Source: Trebouxia sp. TZW2008
Lineage: Eukaryota > Chlorophyta > Trebouxiophyceae > Trebouxiales > Trebouxiaceae
DNA: 64,000 nucleotides
NCBI GenBank assembly: GCA_002118135.1
Contig: BDIU01000174.1
Location: 57,941 to 121,940, forward strand
Direction of reading: 5' to 3'
The notes under the pieces were generated by a model. The model was not told the origin of the DNA. It was given only the letters and a program-made list of their open reading frames with translations, and made no database searches. Within the stretch, counting starts at the first letter, position 1. Each line of letters begins with the position of its first letter. Of this stretch, positions 12,201 to 23,671 are shown piece by piece. Position numbers and translations under genes: made by a program.

Positions 12201-12749
12201 CGTTGGGTCCCTGAGCAAAGTGAACAACACCTTTCCCGCCAGAATGCAGCTGTTTGAAGCGCAATTGCAAATTCATGCATGTAGGCTTTTGTGCTAAAGT
12301 TGAGCATGTATGAGACACAACAACAGTGGCATTGTAAGCAGCAGCAACAAAAGCTGCAAGGCAGATGGCAGCTCGAACTTTGGCCGGGCGATTGCAGTCC
12401 AAGTAATCACAACGTCTTGTGACTTTGTGCAGCAGTAGCATACCGTAGCCTGAGAAACATTTGCTCCTGTTCTTGCAAAACTTTTGCCAGGGCAAGATCT
12501 TCATCCTGCACACTCACCATTGCATCAGCTTGGGAATTGTGTTTACATCTGAGGTGCATTTGCTAAGCACTTTGAAGAGTCAAAGCAGCTGTGACCTAAC
12601 TGCATGGCTGGCTCAGCTGGTGAGGCGATGTTCACGGCAGAAGACTGCACCAAAGGCAAGACAAGCAACCTCACCTGACCATCAATAGATGCACCTGAGC
12701 CTGAGAAGTGCCGCAGGACATCTGCGTTGGCATCAACACCTCTCGGCAT
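9298..12749 (-). CDS. RING-H2 zinc finger protein, probable E3 ubiquitin ligase
   Basis: Exons on the minus strand: 12749-12675, 12138-11880, 10693-10573, 9893-9785, 9435-9298. Phases close to 233 residues. Residues 1-110 are Ser/Asp-rich and end in an acidic-basic helix (MEFARRLQEEEDRQHYERML). A linker (ALGETVGVVSRGAAHNIMDVL) leads to a C-terminal RING-H2: CIVC, then DCKHCYHTDCIAQWL, then CPVC, giving the eight ligands in C3-H2-C3 order. A basic Ser/Ala/Lys tail follows. This layout fits a soluble ubiquitin ligase; substrate unknown. The start Met at 12749 is the first in a clean frame, but a further upstream exon is possible because 12750-12824 stays open. Introns are packed with decayed exon-edge copies. 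It is divergent from the kinase gene. Confidence 0.82.
10050..10560 (-). repeat. Intronic tandem repeats downstream of RING exon 10693-10573
   Basis: Five to six diverged direct units of roughly 75-100 bp share a core like GCCTAGCCAATATGAAAGCA and TGCTCATGCAG (plus strand). They begin immediately after the exon's donor, so the unit probably started from the donor-side intron sequence. Confidence 0.7.
10855..11135 (-). repeat. Two decayed copies of RING-gene exon 10693-10573 in its upstream intron
   Basis: At about 10863-10925 and 11068-11135 the plus strand repeats CACCCCTGCTGACC..CCCAC..TCTC and TTGCAATTGCT. This is the reverse complement of the exon's start (GETVGVVSRGAA). Both copies are followed by the same stretch ending in TTTCAGC/CTTGTCAGC. 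Spacing is about 200 bp. Confidence 0.85.
11433..11501. repeat. 23-bp direct repeat, three copies
   Basis: The unit CAGCATGTGATAAACAGCCT + CCT occurs three times head to tail with two substitutions in the third copy. It lies in the RING-gene intron. Confidence 0.9.
11625..11850 (-). repeat. Three decayed copies of the 3' edge of RING-gene exon 12138-11880
   Basis: The plus-strand core CCAATGCCTGCCATCTGAAG (reverse complement of the LQMAGIG| exon end plus donor) recurs near 11640-11662, 11718-11745 and 11793-11815. All lie downstream of the real exon end in transcript order. Confidence 0.82.
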
Positions 12750-13690
12750 ATCCAAGCACCCTGCCGTTGATTGCAGAAACTGCTTGGCTCGACAAGGAGG
12801 AACCTCACGGCACAACACCTGCAACGCTCCTGGCTATACAGCTAAGGTAGACCCGGCGCACAGTTCGGCACGCAAAGAAATTGCGGGGCCAAGTCTACCG
12901 TTCTGCAGGTCAGACTCTGAAGTTGTTTGTATTTTAGCTCGCCCAGTCAATGATGTGTCATCATCATGAGTAAGATTTCCTCGAAGGAAATGTGTTCTTA
13001 CACAATGTCAAGGTTGAACAGCGTGCTGTCGCAACAGGTCTGTACTGTCTTCGAAGGCATCTGTATTACTCCTGCAAGCGTGCTCTGCTAGACCCAGCGT
13101 GCCCCGGGCAAAGGTTTCTTGTTCGAAACATCTAGCAAAAACCAAACAAGTCAGGCAGCCCCTTTCTGAGCGCCGTTACCTGTTCTACACCCTGTTTCAG
13201 CATCAACAAAACGAGTTCTATATGTTTGACGCAGCTTGACAGCCTTTTGCAGCGCTCGATGTGATGGACGTGACGTAAACTGCTGCATCGTTTACATGCC
13301 GGAAAGTTGCGAAATACGCCACTTCGTCGGCGCCCTGCGCCCAAGTTGGGCCCTGTTGGCTTGAAAAGCAATAAATGCATCAGGAAAAGCTTGCGCCAGA
13401 CTGCTTGGACCTTTGAGGGTCGATGCCGGCAGATCGTAGCCTTTGTCATTGGTGTTTTACACTCTCGGTGCTGATTTGCAAGTAGATCAGCGAGAAAGAA
13501 GACTTTTCAATTGACCAGGCGTCTGCGACAGCGTTTTCAACTGTCCTTGAGCCAGCAAGATCTCAGACCTTTGGCTCGCAAGCTCAGAGCTGCAGCTGCA
13601 AAGCACAGCCTTCCGTTTTTGGACCAGCTTTGAGGGAATGAAGCGAGAGGGGCTGCAGGAGTGCGCCTTGTTGTTTTGAGGCAGCAGCTT
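12750..13690. promoter_or_regulatory. Divergent upstream region of RING gene and kinase gene
   Basis: About 940 bp between the two putative start codons. The minus-strand reading frames here (13132-13449, 13537-13785) look like chance ORFs. It probably contains both promoters and 5' UTRs. No specific element was identified. Confidence 0.4.
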
Positions 13691-16600
13691 ATGACAGCTG
13701 CAACTACTGTGATTGCAACGCTTGCAGTCCTCCTAGCAGTTCTCTTTGTCCTTGGTAAGTGCGCACCCGGCTCAGCCATGCTCACCCATTCCCTTATCTA
13801 GCATTCATCAAAGATCGTGGTCAAGCAACTGTAAAAACTCACTCGCCTCTATCAGCCACAGCTTTGCATGCACATGCAGGCGTAATGTGTTGAACAGTCA
13901 CTAGCTAGCATACATGGTCTCATGCGTGGCATTCCCACACGTATGTGACATTTGCAATACTAAAAATTTGTTGCAGGTGTGGTGGCTGGACACTGCTTTC
14001 ACCGCATTCAGCACAAGCTGCCATGCTGCATCACTCTCAGGAGCTCTGAGCTTGATGAGGTGCTAGTCACTCCCAGCCAAGCCAAGCAGATCCAGAAGAA
14101 GGTTGGTGCAGATGGCAAACAGCGCATTGCTATCAGCGCCACGACAACCCAGTCTGTGGAGAGTCATGCTGGGGTACATTTGCTGCCAACCGCAAGACAC
14201 TGTGACACTGCCTGCTTTGCCATCTTTCAGGTTGCTCATGCTTGCTGCAATGTGCACGCTGCATCCAACTTTCATTCTATCAATTGCAAGCAGACAGGGT
14301 CAACAGCTGGTACATGTAAGCCTTAAACTTACATAATAAGCTGAACAGCCTCAAGTGGCTGTCACACATGCATTCAGAATCCTGCTGCATGCAGGCAACC
14401 ACATGCAGTGCCCAGAATCTGCTCCCCATCTCAGCATCTGCATGTGGCTGTCAGATTGGAAACCTTTCATGCCATCAGCTCTGACGTCTATCACAGCAGG
14501 CTTTGTTTGAGTGCCCCTTTGGTCTTTACCTAGTCAGGTTCTTCTGCATCAAACAGGAAACTGTCTTGCCTGATGCTGAGTGCTGTGCAATAGGTGGCCA
14601 GTCCTCAAGGACCAGGAGCACAAGCATTCACAAGGACGGCCTCAATTGAGCTGGGGGACATCTATAGGACAGCTTCAGCCATCAGTGTTTTCTTGGAGGA
14701 GGCAGATGCACGCCCTTTCATCAACCGCCTCATGTCTATGCCAGCCATGACTGCTGATGGCCTTGCCCCAAGACCCGTCATTGATGCTTCTACAATCAAC
14801 CCCAACATTGAGGTGGGCCTCAGGGATCAATTCAGAGTGGCCTGCAACAGCTTTTCAGATGATATGTCCTCTTTCGGGCAAAGCGGCTGCTGGCCACTGC
14901 GTCTCTTGCACAAACACAAAGCCTGCCAGACAATAACAGCATGGATTGTCTAGACAGTAGTTCCCTTTGAAAAGGCAGCAAAAGTTCACCTTGATGCAGC
15001 ACTCATGTTGCAGCAACTATCACGTGTCCATGCGTGGCGCTTGGTGTCACTGCGCGCTCAACACCTGTTGATGTCAGGTGTCCATGGATGAGATTGACCT
15101 GGCAGAGCAAATTGGCAAAGGGGGCTTTGGGGCTGTGTACAAGGGCACTTGGCGAGGTGCCCCAGTGGCTGTCAAGTATGCGGTGTGCAATGTCCAGGAC
15201 GCTGATAGCATTGAAGCTGCCATCAGAGAAGTTGTCCTCAGCAAGAAGATGTCGCATCCGAATGTGGTACGTGAAGTGCAGCAGGTGTCAACAAGACAAT
15301 GTTCCAACAGAATGTGGTGTGGACACTTTGGCTCATTTTGGCTTTACTGGTCGCAACCTGTGCATCTGCTTACTTTTGCTCACAAGTTATGTGCAACGGT
15401 CAGGTGGTTGCATCTCACTAGGCGGCTTCATGTGCACATCATCAGCTGCTTCACATCTTCCGCTTGCAGGCACTAACAACAAAATTGTTCAGACAAGATA
15501 TCATGACACTGTCACGGCACAACCTCTTGCCATCAGTGAAGCTGGTCAACATTCATGGCACTGCCGTTTTTGACACCAGCTGCGGTGCAGCTTGCAGGCC
15601 ATCTGCGCTTTGACTGCTGTGTGCATGTTGCTGCGCAGGTGCAGACCTATGCATGGACTGTCCTTGATGGGTCTACAACAGCAGTCACCCAACAGGTCAG
15701 AACTCAGCAACTGCAAGCATAGCTTGCACCACAATGCATGCTGCAAGAATCAGTTCTCATCCTGATCGGTCCCTTTTGCATTGCTGAGGTGTACATTCAG
15801 CCAGCAAACTGGAAAAGTGAGCATGATGCCTGGATTAGACTGAAGTGCATGCAAGCTGAGACATCTGCAGCACTGCATATGAATGCATATCTCTGCTTAC
15901 GACTGGATGTGCAAATCCCCTCTGCATGTATGCTGCGACGTGTACACATGTTGACCCTGTTACTGGTGTGCAGTGAATCACCATACTCTCCATTCCAGTG
16001 ATCTACACTGTTTATTATTTGTGTATTAGGTATCATGTATTGGCGCCACGTACTGCGTATTTCATGAATTGCACTGCATCTCGGTGATCCATGCTCTCAA
16101 ATACTACGTGTTGCGTATTACACGTTGGGTATTCAGTATTACATATGGTGATTCCCTGCTGGTGTGCATACCAGGAGTTGACTTCTGAGCGCGATATACT
16201 GCAAAGGGCGCTGCACGCGGTCAACAGCTCAGACGACCTGTCCACATCCCCAAGAGGGGGGTCCACACCCGGCAAGGAGGGGAGTGAAGGCCCCACAAGG
16301 AGGCGTCACAGAAGGAGTAGCCAAGGCCCTGATCTTGGCACCAAACGGCACCGTAGAAGCAGCTTAGGGCCACACCGCATGGAAGATGATGCTGAGGCTG
16401 GGCAAGTAGGCTCAGGCCGGCTCAGGTGATTATGTCTGATAGAGTTTGATGTGTCAGGATGTCATTTGAGGTGTGAATGCCTCGTCATGCAAATGTGCTA
16501 TATCTTGTGATAGAGGTTAGGCCAGTGTTGCATAGAAGATGATGCTGAGGCTGGGCAAGCTAGCTCAGGACGCCTCAGGTGACCAGTTTTGGCAGAGTTT

Positions 16601-19600
16601 GCTGTGTCAAAGAGTCATTTCAAGTGTAGTTCTCTTATCATACACTGCAAATGTGCTGTATTTTGTGATGGAACTTGGGGCAGCATTGCGTGGAGGATGA
16701 CACTGAGGTGGGCAAGCTAGCTCAGGCTGGCTCAGCTGATCATGTCTGGCAGACTTTGCTATGCCAGGTTGTCTTTTGAGGTATGGTTGCCTTGTCATAT
16801 GCTGCAAGTAACCTGTGTGCTGTGTTCATGATGAAGTTTAGGGCCACACTGCATAGAGGATGATGCCGAGGCTGGGCAAGCTGGCTCATGCTGGCTCAAG
16901 TGCTCTGTGTTTGACATTAAGTTGTGCGCCCGGCTACCAAGAATGCGATTGTATCCATCTGATGTGCTGCGTCTATACTCTGCATTGTCCAAAACGAAGG
17001 TGTGATTTGATGCACCTGAGCTTTGTGTTATTGGCAAGGGCAGGTTGCAGTCTATCAGTTCTTTCAGCACAGAGACTATATGCATACGTCACTGACCTGC
17101 TTCAGCCACACGGCTGTCAACAAAGTAAACGCTGGTGCTAGAGAGTTTGCACTTGGCACTGAGGGATGGCTCAGCACGCAATGCGCACAGCTGCGCACAC
17201 TTGGACTGACTTGCATCCAATCATGCAGGTCTGGAAAATCAGGTGTCAGGCGGTCTGCTTCCACCAACATGATCCAGCCCAGGGGCAGGGTACTCAAACA
17301 GCCAAGCAGACTGTCCTACGTGGCAGACATTGAGGGGAATCAGGACGGAGGCAGCAACTGGGACCAAGAGCTGCTGAAGCTTCAGATTGCCTCTTCAGCC
17401 TTGATCAACCCTCTTGGCAACAATGAGTCAGCAGCCATAGCTGATCCTCGCATCTTGGCCGAGGTGACGCACCAGAAGGACGTGCAGTTGGCAGACGCAA
17501 CTGCGCAAGCTCTTGCTGCATCTCAAACAAGCACTGCTGGGCGAGAACGGCGGCAGGACACCACAGGACCGGCGGGAAATTCAAACGACGGCGTCCCTTC
17601 TGCTAATGCCAGGTCGTTCGCGTCTCCCTTCTTTGCTGCCGCGCAGCAGTTCTGCAGTCCAGATGCGTCGCCTCCGCAGGAGAAGCCGTCTCAAGCTTCA
17701 CCGGCCGCTTTAGCTGCTCTGTCGGCTGCCATAGCCGCTGAGGATTCCGAGTATCCTGTGCATGCTGGTCTCGCATTGCAACGGCAGACAGAAACAGCTG
17801 AGATCATCATACCCCAAGCGAGTCTCGATTGCTTTGGCAGCCTGAATACCTCACCTACCTTGCCAGAGCATCCTCTAGCTACACTACCTCTCAGCCCTCA
17901 AAACACAGCCAAGGGCTTCGTGACAGCAGACAGCTTCAAACATGAGCCTGGACACACTCTGCTGGACTGCACAGACCCCACTCCCAACCATAGCCTGGAT
18001 CTGGATGATCTAGGCCTCAAGAATCGCTTGGCTCAGCTGCTACCAAAGTTGCCCCTCCCGGGGAAGAAAGGTGTCAAGAGGAACTTGTCCTCCCAGCTGT
18101 ATGGCTTGGAGAGCTTGATAGAAGGAGCAAATGAAGGGCCAGGGTCAGTGACTGCCCTACAGCAAAGTCCTGTCCCTGGCCCTGCTTTTGCTGGCCTGCA
18201 AGAGGAAGGCGCACCTGAGGCCAAAGCATTGAAGCACCACTGGCACTTCAGGCGGATGTCTGAAACCGGGCTTGTAGGCGACAAGGACGGTTCACAGACA
18301 GGTGTGTTGCATGAACGGCTCCTATGTCATCATCTAGCAACAATTGCATGAAAGGTTTTGATCAGTTTTCTCAAGTCAAGATTGTGGTAACATCTTACCC
18401 AGCTGTGGGGCGACTTCATGCACTTGTCTGTGGACAGAAATGAACCTGACTAAGGTGTGGCAGCTCACAAGCATTGCATGTACAGACCCAAAGTACATGC
18501 TGTGCATCATTGCTCTGATAAGCGGTTGCATCTTGCATACTGCAGTCCCCTAACTCAAGTGTGTTTTCAGGAAGCTTTGGAGATGGATCAATTCCATACG
18601 TCTCAACTCAGCCTAGTGCAACTGGAGCCAGTCCAGGCAATGCATCATCTGGAGCTGCATCAAACGCCTCCCGCAGCCTGTCCAGGGTGCACTCACAGGA
18701 GTCAAAAAGGTGTGGTGCAGGACATATGTATGGTTCTTGGGTGTATTTGACTTACACTCCACGTTGCACCAGTATCTCAGGACATGAATCAATGGAAATG
18801 GCTGGGCTACATCTGCTTCAAAGTGTATGTGTGACCCTTTTGAGCGTGTTGGGTTTTGGAGCCATGTGCAAATGATCCATCTTCACATGCTGATAATCTA
18901 GCTGACAGGTTGGTCCAAAGGTACATGTTGCATTCAAGACCTGGTCTGTAATGCACTACTATGAAACATGCATCTTTGCTTTTCAACAAACTGGTGTTAA
19001 ATGCAGGATGCTGCGTGGTGAGTCAATCCGCAATGTTGGAGAGCATGATGTGGACAGGAACAATGTGGACACAACTGCTGCATCTTTCACATCCTTCAAC
19101 TCAGAGGAAGGTTTTGGCTCGCCAGCAGGGCGACGCAGCAAGGACAGGCCAAATGTGTTTGAAATGGACGATAATGATCTGAAGGTACACAGGCTTTGGA
19201 CCATTATCACCAAGTGTCCTTCAAATTTCCACAAGGTTGAAAGTGTGAAGAGTGTACGGAGGGGCAGCATATGCTTTGGGGCTGTCAACGCAGGCTGCTT
19301 CAGCATCTTGATTGTGTTATGTTCCGACTGCACAGCTCTCAAGATCCTGCAAGCTCCCACACTCAGATTTTGCCTGTGCTTTGGTGCAGCCAGTCTGATT
19401 TCTGCCCGTTCTGTTTGTGTCTTCACCGAGGCAGCGCCATACCTTTGATGAGCATTGCCATCAGAACTACCAAGTTGCACAGAGACACTGCAATTGAGTC
19501 AGGATGACCCCGGCTGATCACTCTCTATCGCATGCAGGGTCAGGATACGGTGATTGTGGTGGTCATGGAGTTCTGTGACTTGGGGTCCTTGCTGAGGGCT

Positions 19601-22236
19601 GTCACCAAGAAAGCTTTTAAGCCTCATGGCAAATGGAGCTATCACACCACCTATGTAAGCCTTTGCGGACCTTTCCCTTGTCTCAGTTCCCCACACCTCC
19701 TGCATCTTTTGCCAACAGTAATTCCAAGACTGTTGTAAGTTGGCATGGAACACTATCTGTAGTGTTCTAGCAAGTCAATATCTGGCAAGCAACACCCACT
19801 CTTATGTTGCATGACTGCATGCTACCCAAGTAATGATACTGCAGCAAATCATGGACTGACTAACAATACCACGTGTGGTTGCACACTCAGTACTTGTGAG
19901 TGTGGATGCAGAGAGCATTACTGAGAACTGCACAAGAGATAGCCAAGGGCATGGATTACATCCACAGCTTTGGCATCATCCACGGTGACTTGAAGCTGGG
20001 CAATGTTTTGCTCAAGACCCACAGGGTGGACAGGCGTGGCTACGTCGCCAAGGTGTCTGACTTTGGTGAGCAACACTCTGTGCAACCATGGTTTTGACTG
20101 CTGCCTTGTTTGTGCATGTTTGAGGACCACAGCTTTGAGCAGCCGTCTTGCCTTGTTTTGCGCTCTTCTTGTTTGTGCAAGCTTGGGGCATGCCTGACCA
20201 TCAAGACTGCTGCTGTCTGATAACACTAAGCTCATGGTTAGAAAGTAAGCAGCATGTGTTAGCTTTCTGAAGCTGCAGCTGCCCTCGGCTGTTTGGTGCG
20301 CCCTGCCTTCTTCCAGGCTTGTCATATGTCTCTTCGCCAAACTAATAGTATTTTGGGTGAAACAGGGCTCAGCATACCATTGTCAAAGAGCATGTGCCAG
20401 CCTTCTGAAGCTGCCTGACCACCAACTGAGCTTAGCAAAACTTTATTAGAGAGAAAGCAGCATGTGCTAGCTTTCTTTATTTTCTCAGCTGCACTTGGCT
20501 GCTTGGAGTTTTTGGTGCATCCTGTTTCCCACGCTTGTCATGTGTCTGACCGCCATTGTCCATCCCAGGTGAATCAGGGCTCAGCATATCATTGCCAGAG
20601 AGCATATGCCAGCTTTCTGAAGCTGCCTGACCACCAAATCGACTTTTGACTGTGTGAAACAGGGCTTAGTAGACCTTTGTTAGAGAGCGAGCAGCATGTG
20701 CCAGCTGGCAACCATGTGGGCACCATCATGTACACAGCGCCAGAGACCTTCAGGGATAGCCGCCTCACAAAGCCTGGAGACGTGTATGCCTTTGGAATCA
20801 TGAGTGAGCTCTGCTACTTCAGTGCTACATTGTCCTGGCATTCCTCATCATCAAACTGCAAGGTTTGAGCATGGAGATGTGGAATGAGCCAAGACCAAAT
20901 GCTGCATGGGTCTGCACAGACTTTGCTGGATGCTTCACGTCACATGTTGTCTCTGCAGTAAGTGACCATCATTGACGTCAAGTCAGGGGCAGCAATACAA
21001 GAACAGAAAATGCTGCCATTTCTGGTCTGGGCCAGATAAGCCCATCATGTCACAAGACGACGAGAACAAGCTTCAGCAATGACCTCTCATGCAGCAAATC
21101 TGTCATCTGCACTGCACCCACACGACTTAGTCATGTCACTGTGTCCAGTGCGATCAAGCTTGCGTGATTCTGCCTGCAAAAACACACCAGAAGATCAAAG
21201 TAGGAAGCACCAACCCTCCTTTCAAGGGCGATACATGCTTCATCTGCTCATGGTCAATACATAGAGGCACAACACTTGTTGCTGATCATCATCACACAAA
21301 GGAAGGCAAGGACACAAATCAGCATCCTGCGGACTTACGTCAACCGCTGCTGCTTCTGGTGCAGTGTGGGAGATGTTCTATTGTGAGTCAGCATATGATG
21401 GACTAATGGAAGCTCAGATCTGTGTGGGAGTGTGCGATGGCAGCTTGAGGCCGCAATTCAATGAGACTTGCCCCCTGCCCTACCAGAAGCTGGCCATGAA
21501 ATGTTGGGCGCAAAATCCTGAAGACAGGTAAGACATAGCAAGTGCACCTGGGATTTGACTGGATCAATGTATTTGGAGGCAGTAGTTCATGCAAGCGCTG
21601 CTGGTGCTCGTGCACATTGTTGGAAGCAATGGAGGCAGCATGTCTGATATGCCAGATGGGCCAAATTTGCATTGACCATGGCAAGAACTGTGTCAAGCCA
21701 TGCAGATAGCATACTTTTGCTATATGATGCACACTGTGTCTGTGTAGTGACATAATGCAGCTATTTGCGCTGACTGTGCAAAGCAATTGTGACAATCCAT
21801 GTTGCATGGCGTCACTGAGCATGTCTTGCAGGCCAACTTTTCAGCAGCTTGTGAGCTGGCTCTGCTCAGTTTGTCCATCAGATCACCTTGCATGGCTCTA
21901 TCACTGCGCACTTATTGCAGGCCAACTTTCCAGCAGCTGGTGGCAAGTCTCACAGAAATCGAGGTTGAGTTCCGGCGAGAATGCCATCGGCAGCGACCTG
22001 CGATAGCAGCACTGGGGGCTGCTGCCAACAGCCCCCCTGGTACAAAGGGCAGGAGGCGTTCTGTGGGGCCAGGGGGGGTCCCCTTGCCCCATGGGGGCCA
22101 GAAACTGCCCTCCAGGCTTGGCAGTGCCATTGACCCAAATGCAGGCAGCTTTTCTGCTGCCTCAGCAACTCCAATGATGTTTGCTGGTGAAGCATCTGCC
22201 AGGATGACTTTTGGCATGTCACGCTTGAGCGGCTGA
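13691..22236 (+). CDS. Membrane-anchored raf-like (TKL) protein kinase with a ~550-residue kinase insertion
   Basis: Exons: 13691-13754, 13977-14173, 14594-14812, 15078-15266, 15639-15695, 16175-16425, 17229-18301, 18571-18709, 19007-19184, 19538-19654, ~19901-20065, 20663-20803, 21365-21527, 21921-22236; about 1,090 residues. Residues 5-21 are one hydrophobic helix, so this is a signal-anchor with almost no ectodomain. The kinase N-lobe starts near residue 165 (GKGGFGAVYKG, VAVKY, a helix-C Glu in AIREVV, HPNVVQTYAWTV). A Ser/Arg/Pro-rich low-complexity insertion (~243-789) separates beta-4 from beta-5. The domain then resumes (VIVVVMEFCDLGSLL, IIHGDLKLGNVLL, VSDFG, GTIMYTAPE, GDVYAFGIM, CWAQNPEDRPTF). 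HGDLK replaces HRDLK, so it is a non-RD kinase with the catalytic Asp kept. The 19654/19901 junction does not close in frame with GT-AG sites, so a microexon or unusual acceptor is missing from my model. Confidence 0.88.
16530..16910 (+). repeat. Three decayed copies of the 3' edge of kinase exon 16175-16425
   Basis: The exon end GAAGATGATGCTGAGGCTGG..GGCTCAG|GTGAT recurs starting near 16535, 16693 and 16856. Each copy is followed by the same donor-side intron text (TTTGAGGT.TG..TGCC and CTGT.TTTTGTGAT). Unit length is about 153, 158 and 163 bp. Confidence 0.9.
20200..20645 (+). repeat. Decayed copies of the 5' edge of kinase exon 20663-20803
   Basis: The real exon starts AACAG|GGCTTAGTAGACC with AGCATGTGCCAGCTGG further on. 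Related copies lie at about 20362-20430 and 20575-20640 (CAGGGCTCAGCAT..CATTG..AGAGCAT.TGCCAGC). Shorter ones start near 20245 and 20455 (CAGCATGTG.TAGCTTTCT). All are upstream of the intact exon. Confidence 0.82.
21825..21920 (+). repeat. Decayed copy of the 5' edge of the last kinase exon (21921-22236)
   Basis: TTGCAG|GCCAACTTTTCAGCAGCTTGTG at 21825-21850 mirrors TTGCAG|GCCAACTTTCCAGCAGCTGGTG at 21915-21940. The offset is about 91 bp. The copy then diverges. Confidence 0.88.
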
Positions 22237-23671
22237 CAAGATGTGCGCCTCTTAGCACGCAGCGTCTTCATCAGGTAGTGTGGTTTCAAACGCCTGAAAC
22301 AATGGCAGAACAACAGTCTTTTGGCGCCCTTGGCGAGCCAGCAAGCCAGCAGGGACTTTCAGCCAATGCACAGATGCCTTGTCACAGCCAACAACTCTCG
22401 GTATACGCTGAGCTGTTACCTGGAATCACATATTCTTAAGCGATGTTTACAAGTCTGGCTCTCAACATTTCAAGTAATTTGTTTAAAGAGCCCCTTTTTA
22501 TGGACCCCAAATGGCTGATGGCGTTACATTAAAGCCTTAGATGTGTCAGCATGCAACAGTCTGCTGGTCTATGGTTATATGTCCTCAGCATATGCTCTGA
22601 TCTTGATCATCACATGCTGATGTCTTGAACTGCCTAATTGTGCTTGCACAAATTTGAATCTTTTGTGGTTGCAAGGCTGCTTTTATCAGCAACACGACTT
22701 TGCGTTTTATAGATTACGCAGCGTGCAGCCCTTATCATATTTGCGCAGCTCTTGTGTCCACCCCTTTTTTTGGGCATCAATCCAGGGAGTTTTGGTCCTT
22801 TTTGAGTGACCCTTGGCACATGAGTGCCCCCTTTGCTGCATAAACTTGTAGCAGTTTAGCGGTGCTGGTGAACATCTATGCTGTTTTTATCCCGCACATA
22901 TTGACGATATAAGTTTGCCTCTGGTCACGCCAAGCCAGCAAATCGCATGCGCTGATCATACCTCTGTAAATCAAGAATCGAAGCATGCGCGGCCTGCGAC
23001 TAGACTAAGTAGGAAACGAAGGGTTTCTGATTTCGTGATTACACAAGAAGCAACAGCATCGTCATCACCGTCCTGATAAGGTTTTGTTGGCACCAGATTG
23101 CATGCAAGCTGTGACTCAGGCATTTGATAGCAGAGCGTTTACTCTTGTATTTTAATGTCCCTCACTACACATCACCAAACGCAGGATTGTTCCAAGCATG
23201 ATGTGCACTCAAGGCAACCTGTATAGAGACTCAGCTGCAGATACAGCTTGTCCTTGACGAACCGCGTCACTCAAGAAGGCAACAAATTTCTGGCAGACAA
23301 ACCAGCTGTTTTGAGGCAAGCAGACTGCAACCTCCCCTGTCCAATCAAACAACAAGTTTGCTCGAAGCACTGAGTGTGCAAGGCAGACAAGACCAGGATG
23401 AAGAGCTGATGGGTGCCTGAAACCTGACTAAACCACAAGATTTCTGACCTCGGGCTGACTAAAACACGAGGATTCTAATTGTTGACACACACCATGAGGG
23501 TTAGGATGTGCGGGTTAAACCCACATGACCACTGCACAGGATGGCAGATGTCAAACGAAGAAAGAGCAGGGCAGGGGCAGGCAGCAAGTCCTGCCAAGCT
23601 GCTAGCCAAAGAGGCTTCGGATCTACTGGTCAATGCACAGCATACATGACTGTGCATTGACAGCTGCAACA
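22237..23671. other. Convergent intergenic region kinase / MPND-like gene
   Basis: No coding exon, RNA gene or ordered repeat recognised in 1.4 kb. TGTAA (algal poly(A)-like signal) occurs near 22965, but its use is unknown. Confidence 0.4.

Noticed and set aside
15475..15600. Open stretch after an AG in the kinase intron, considered as an exon
   Set aside because: Skipping it joins HPNVV directly to QTYAWTV in phase, as expected for beta-4 of a kinase; including it breaks the domain.
18983..19480. 165-codon minus-strand ORF
   Set aside because: Antisense shadow of kinase exon 19007-19184 and flanking intron; no family features.
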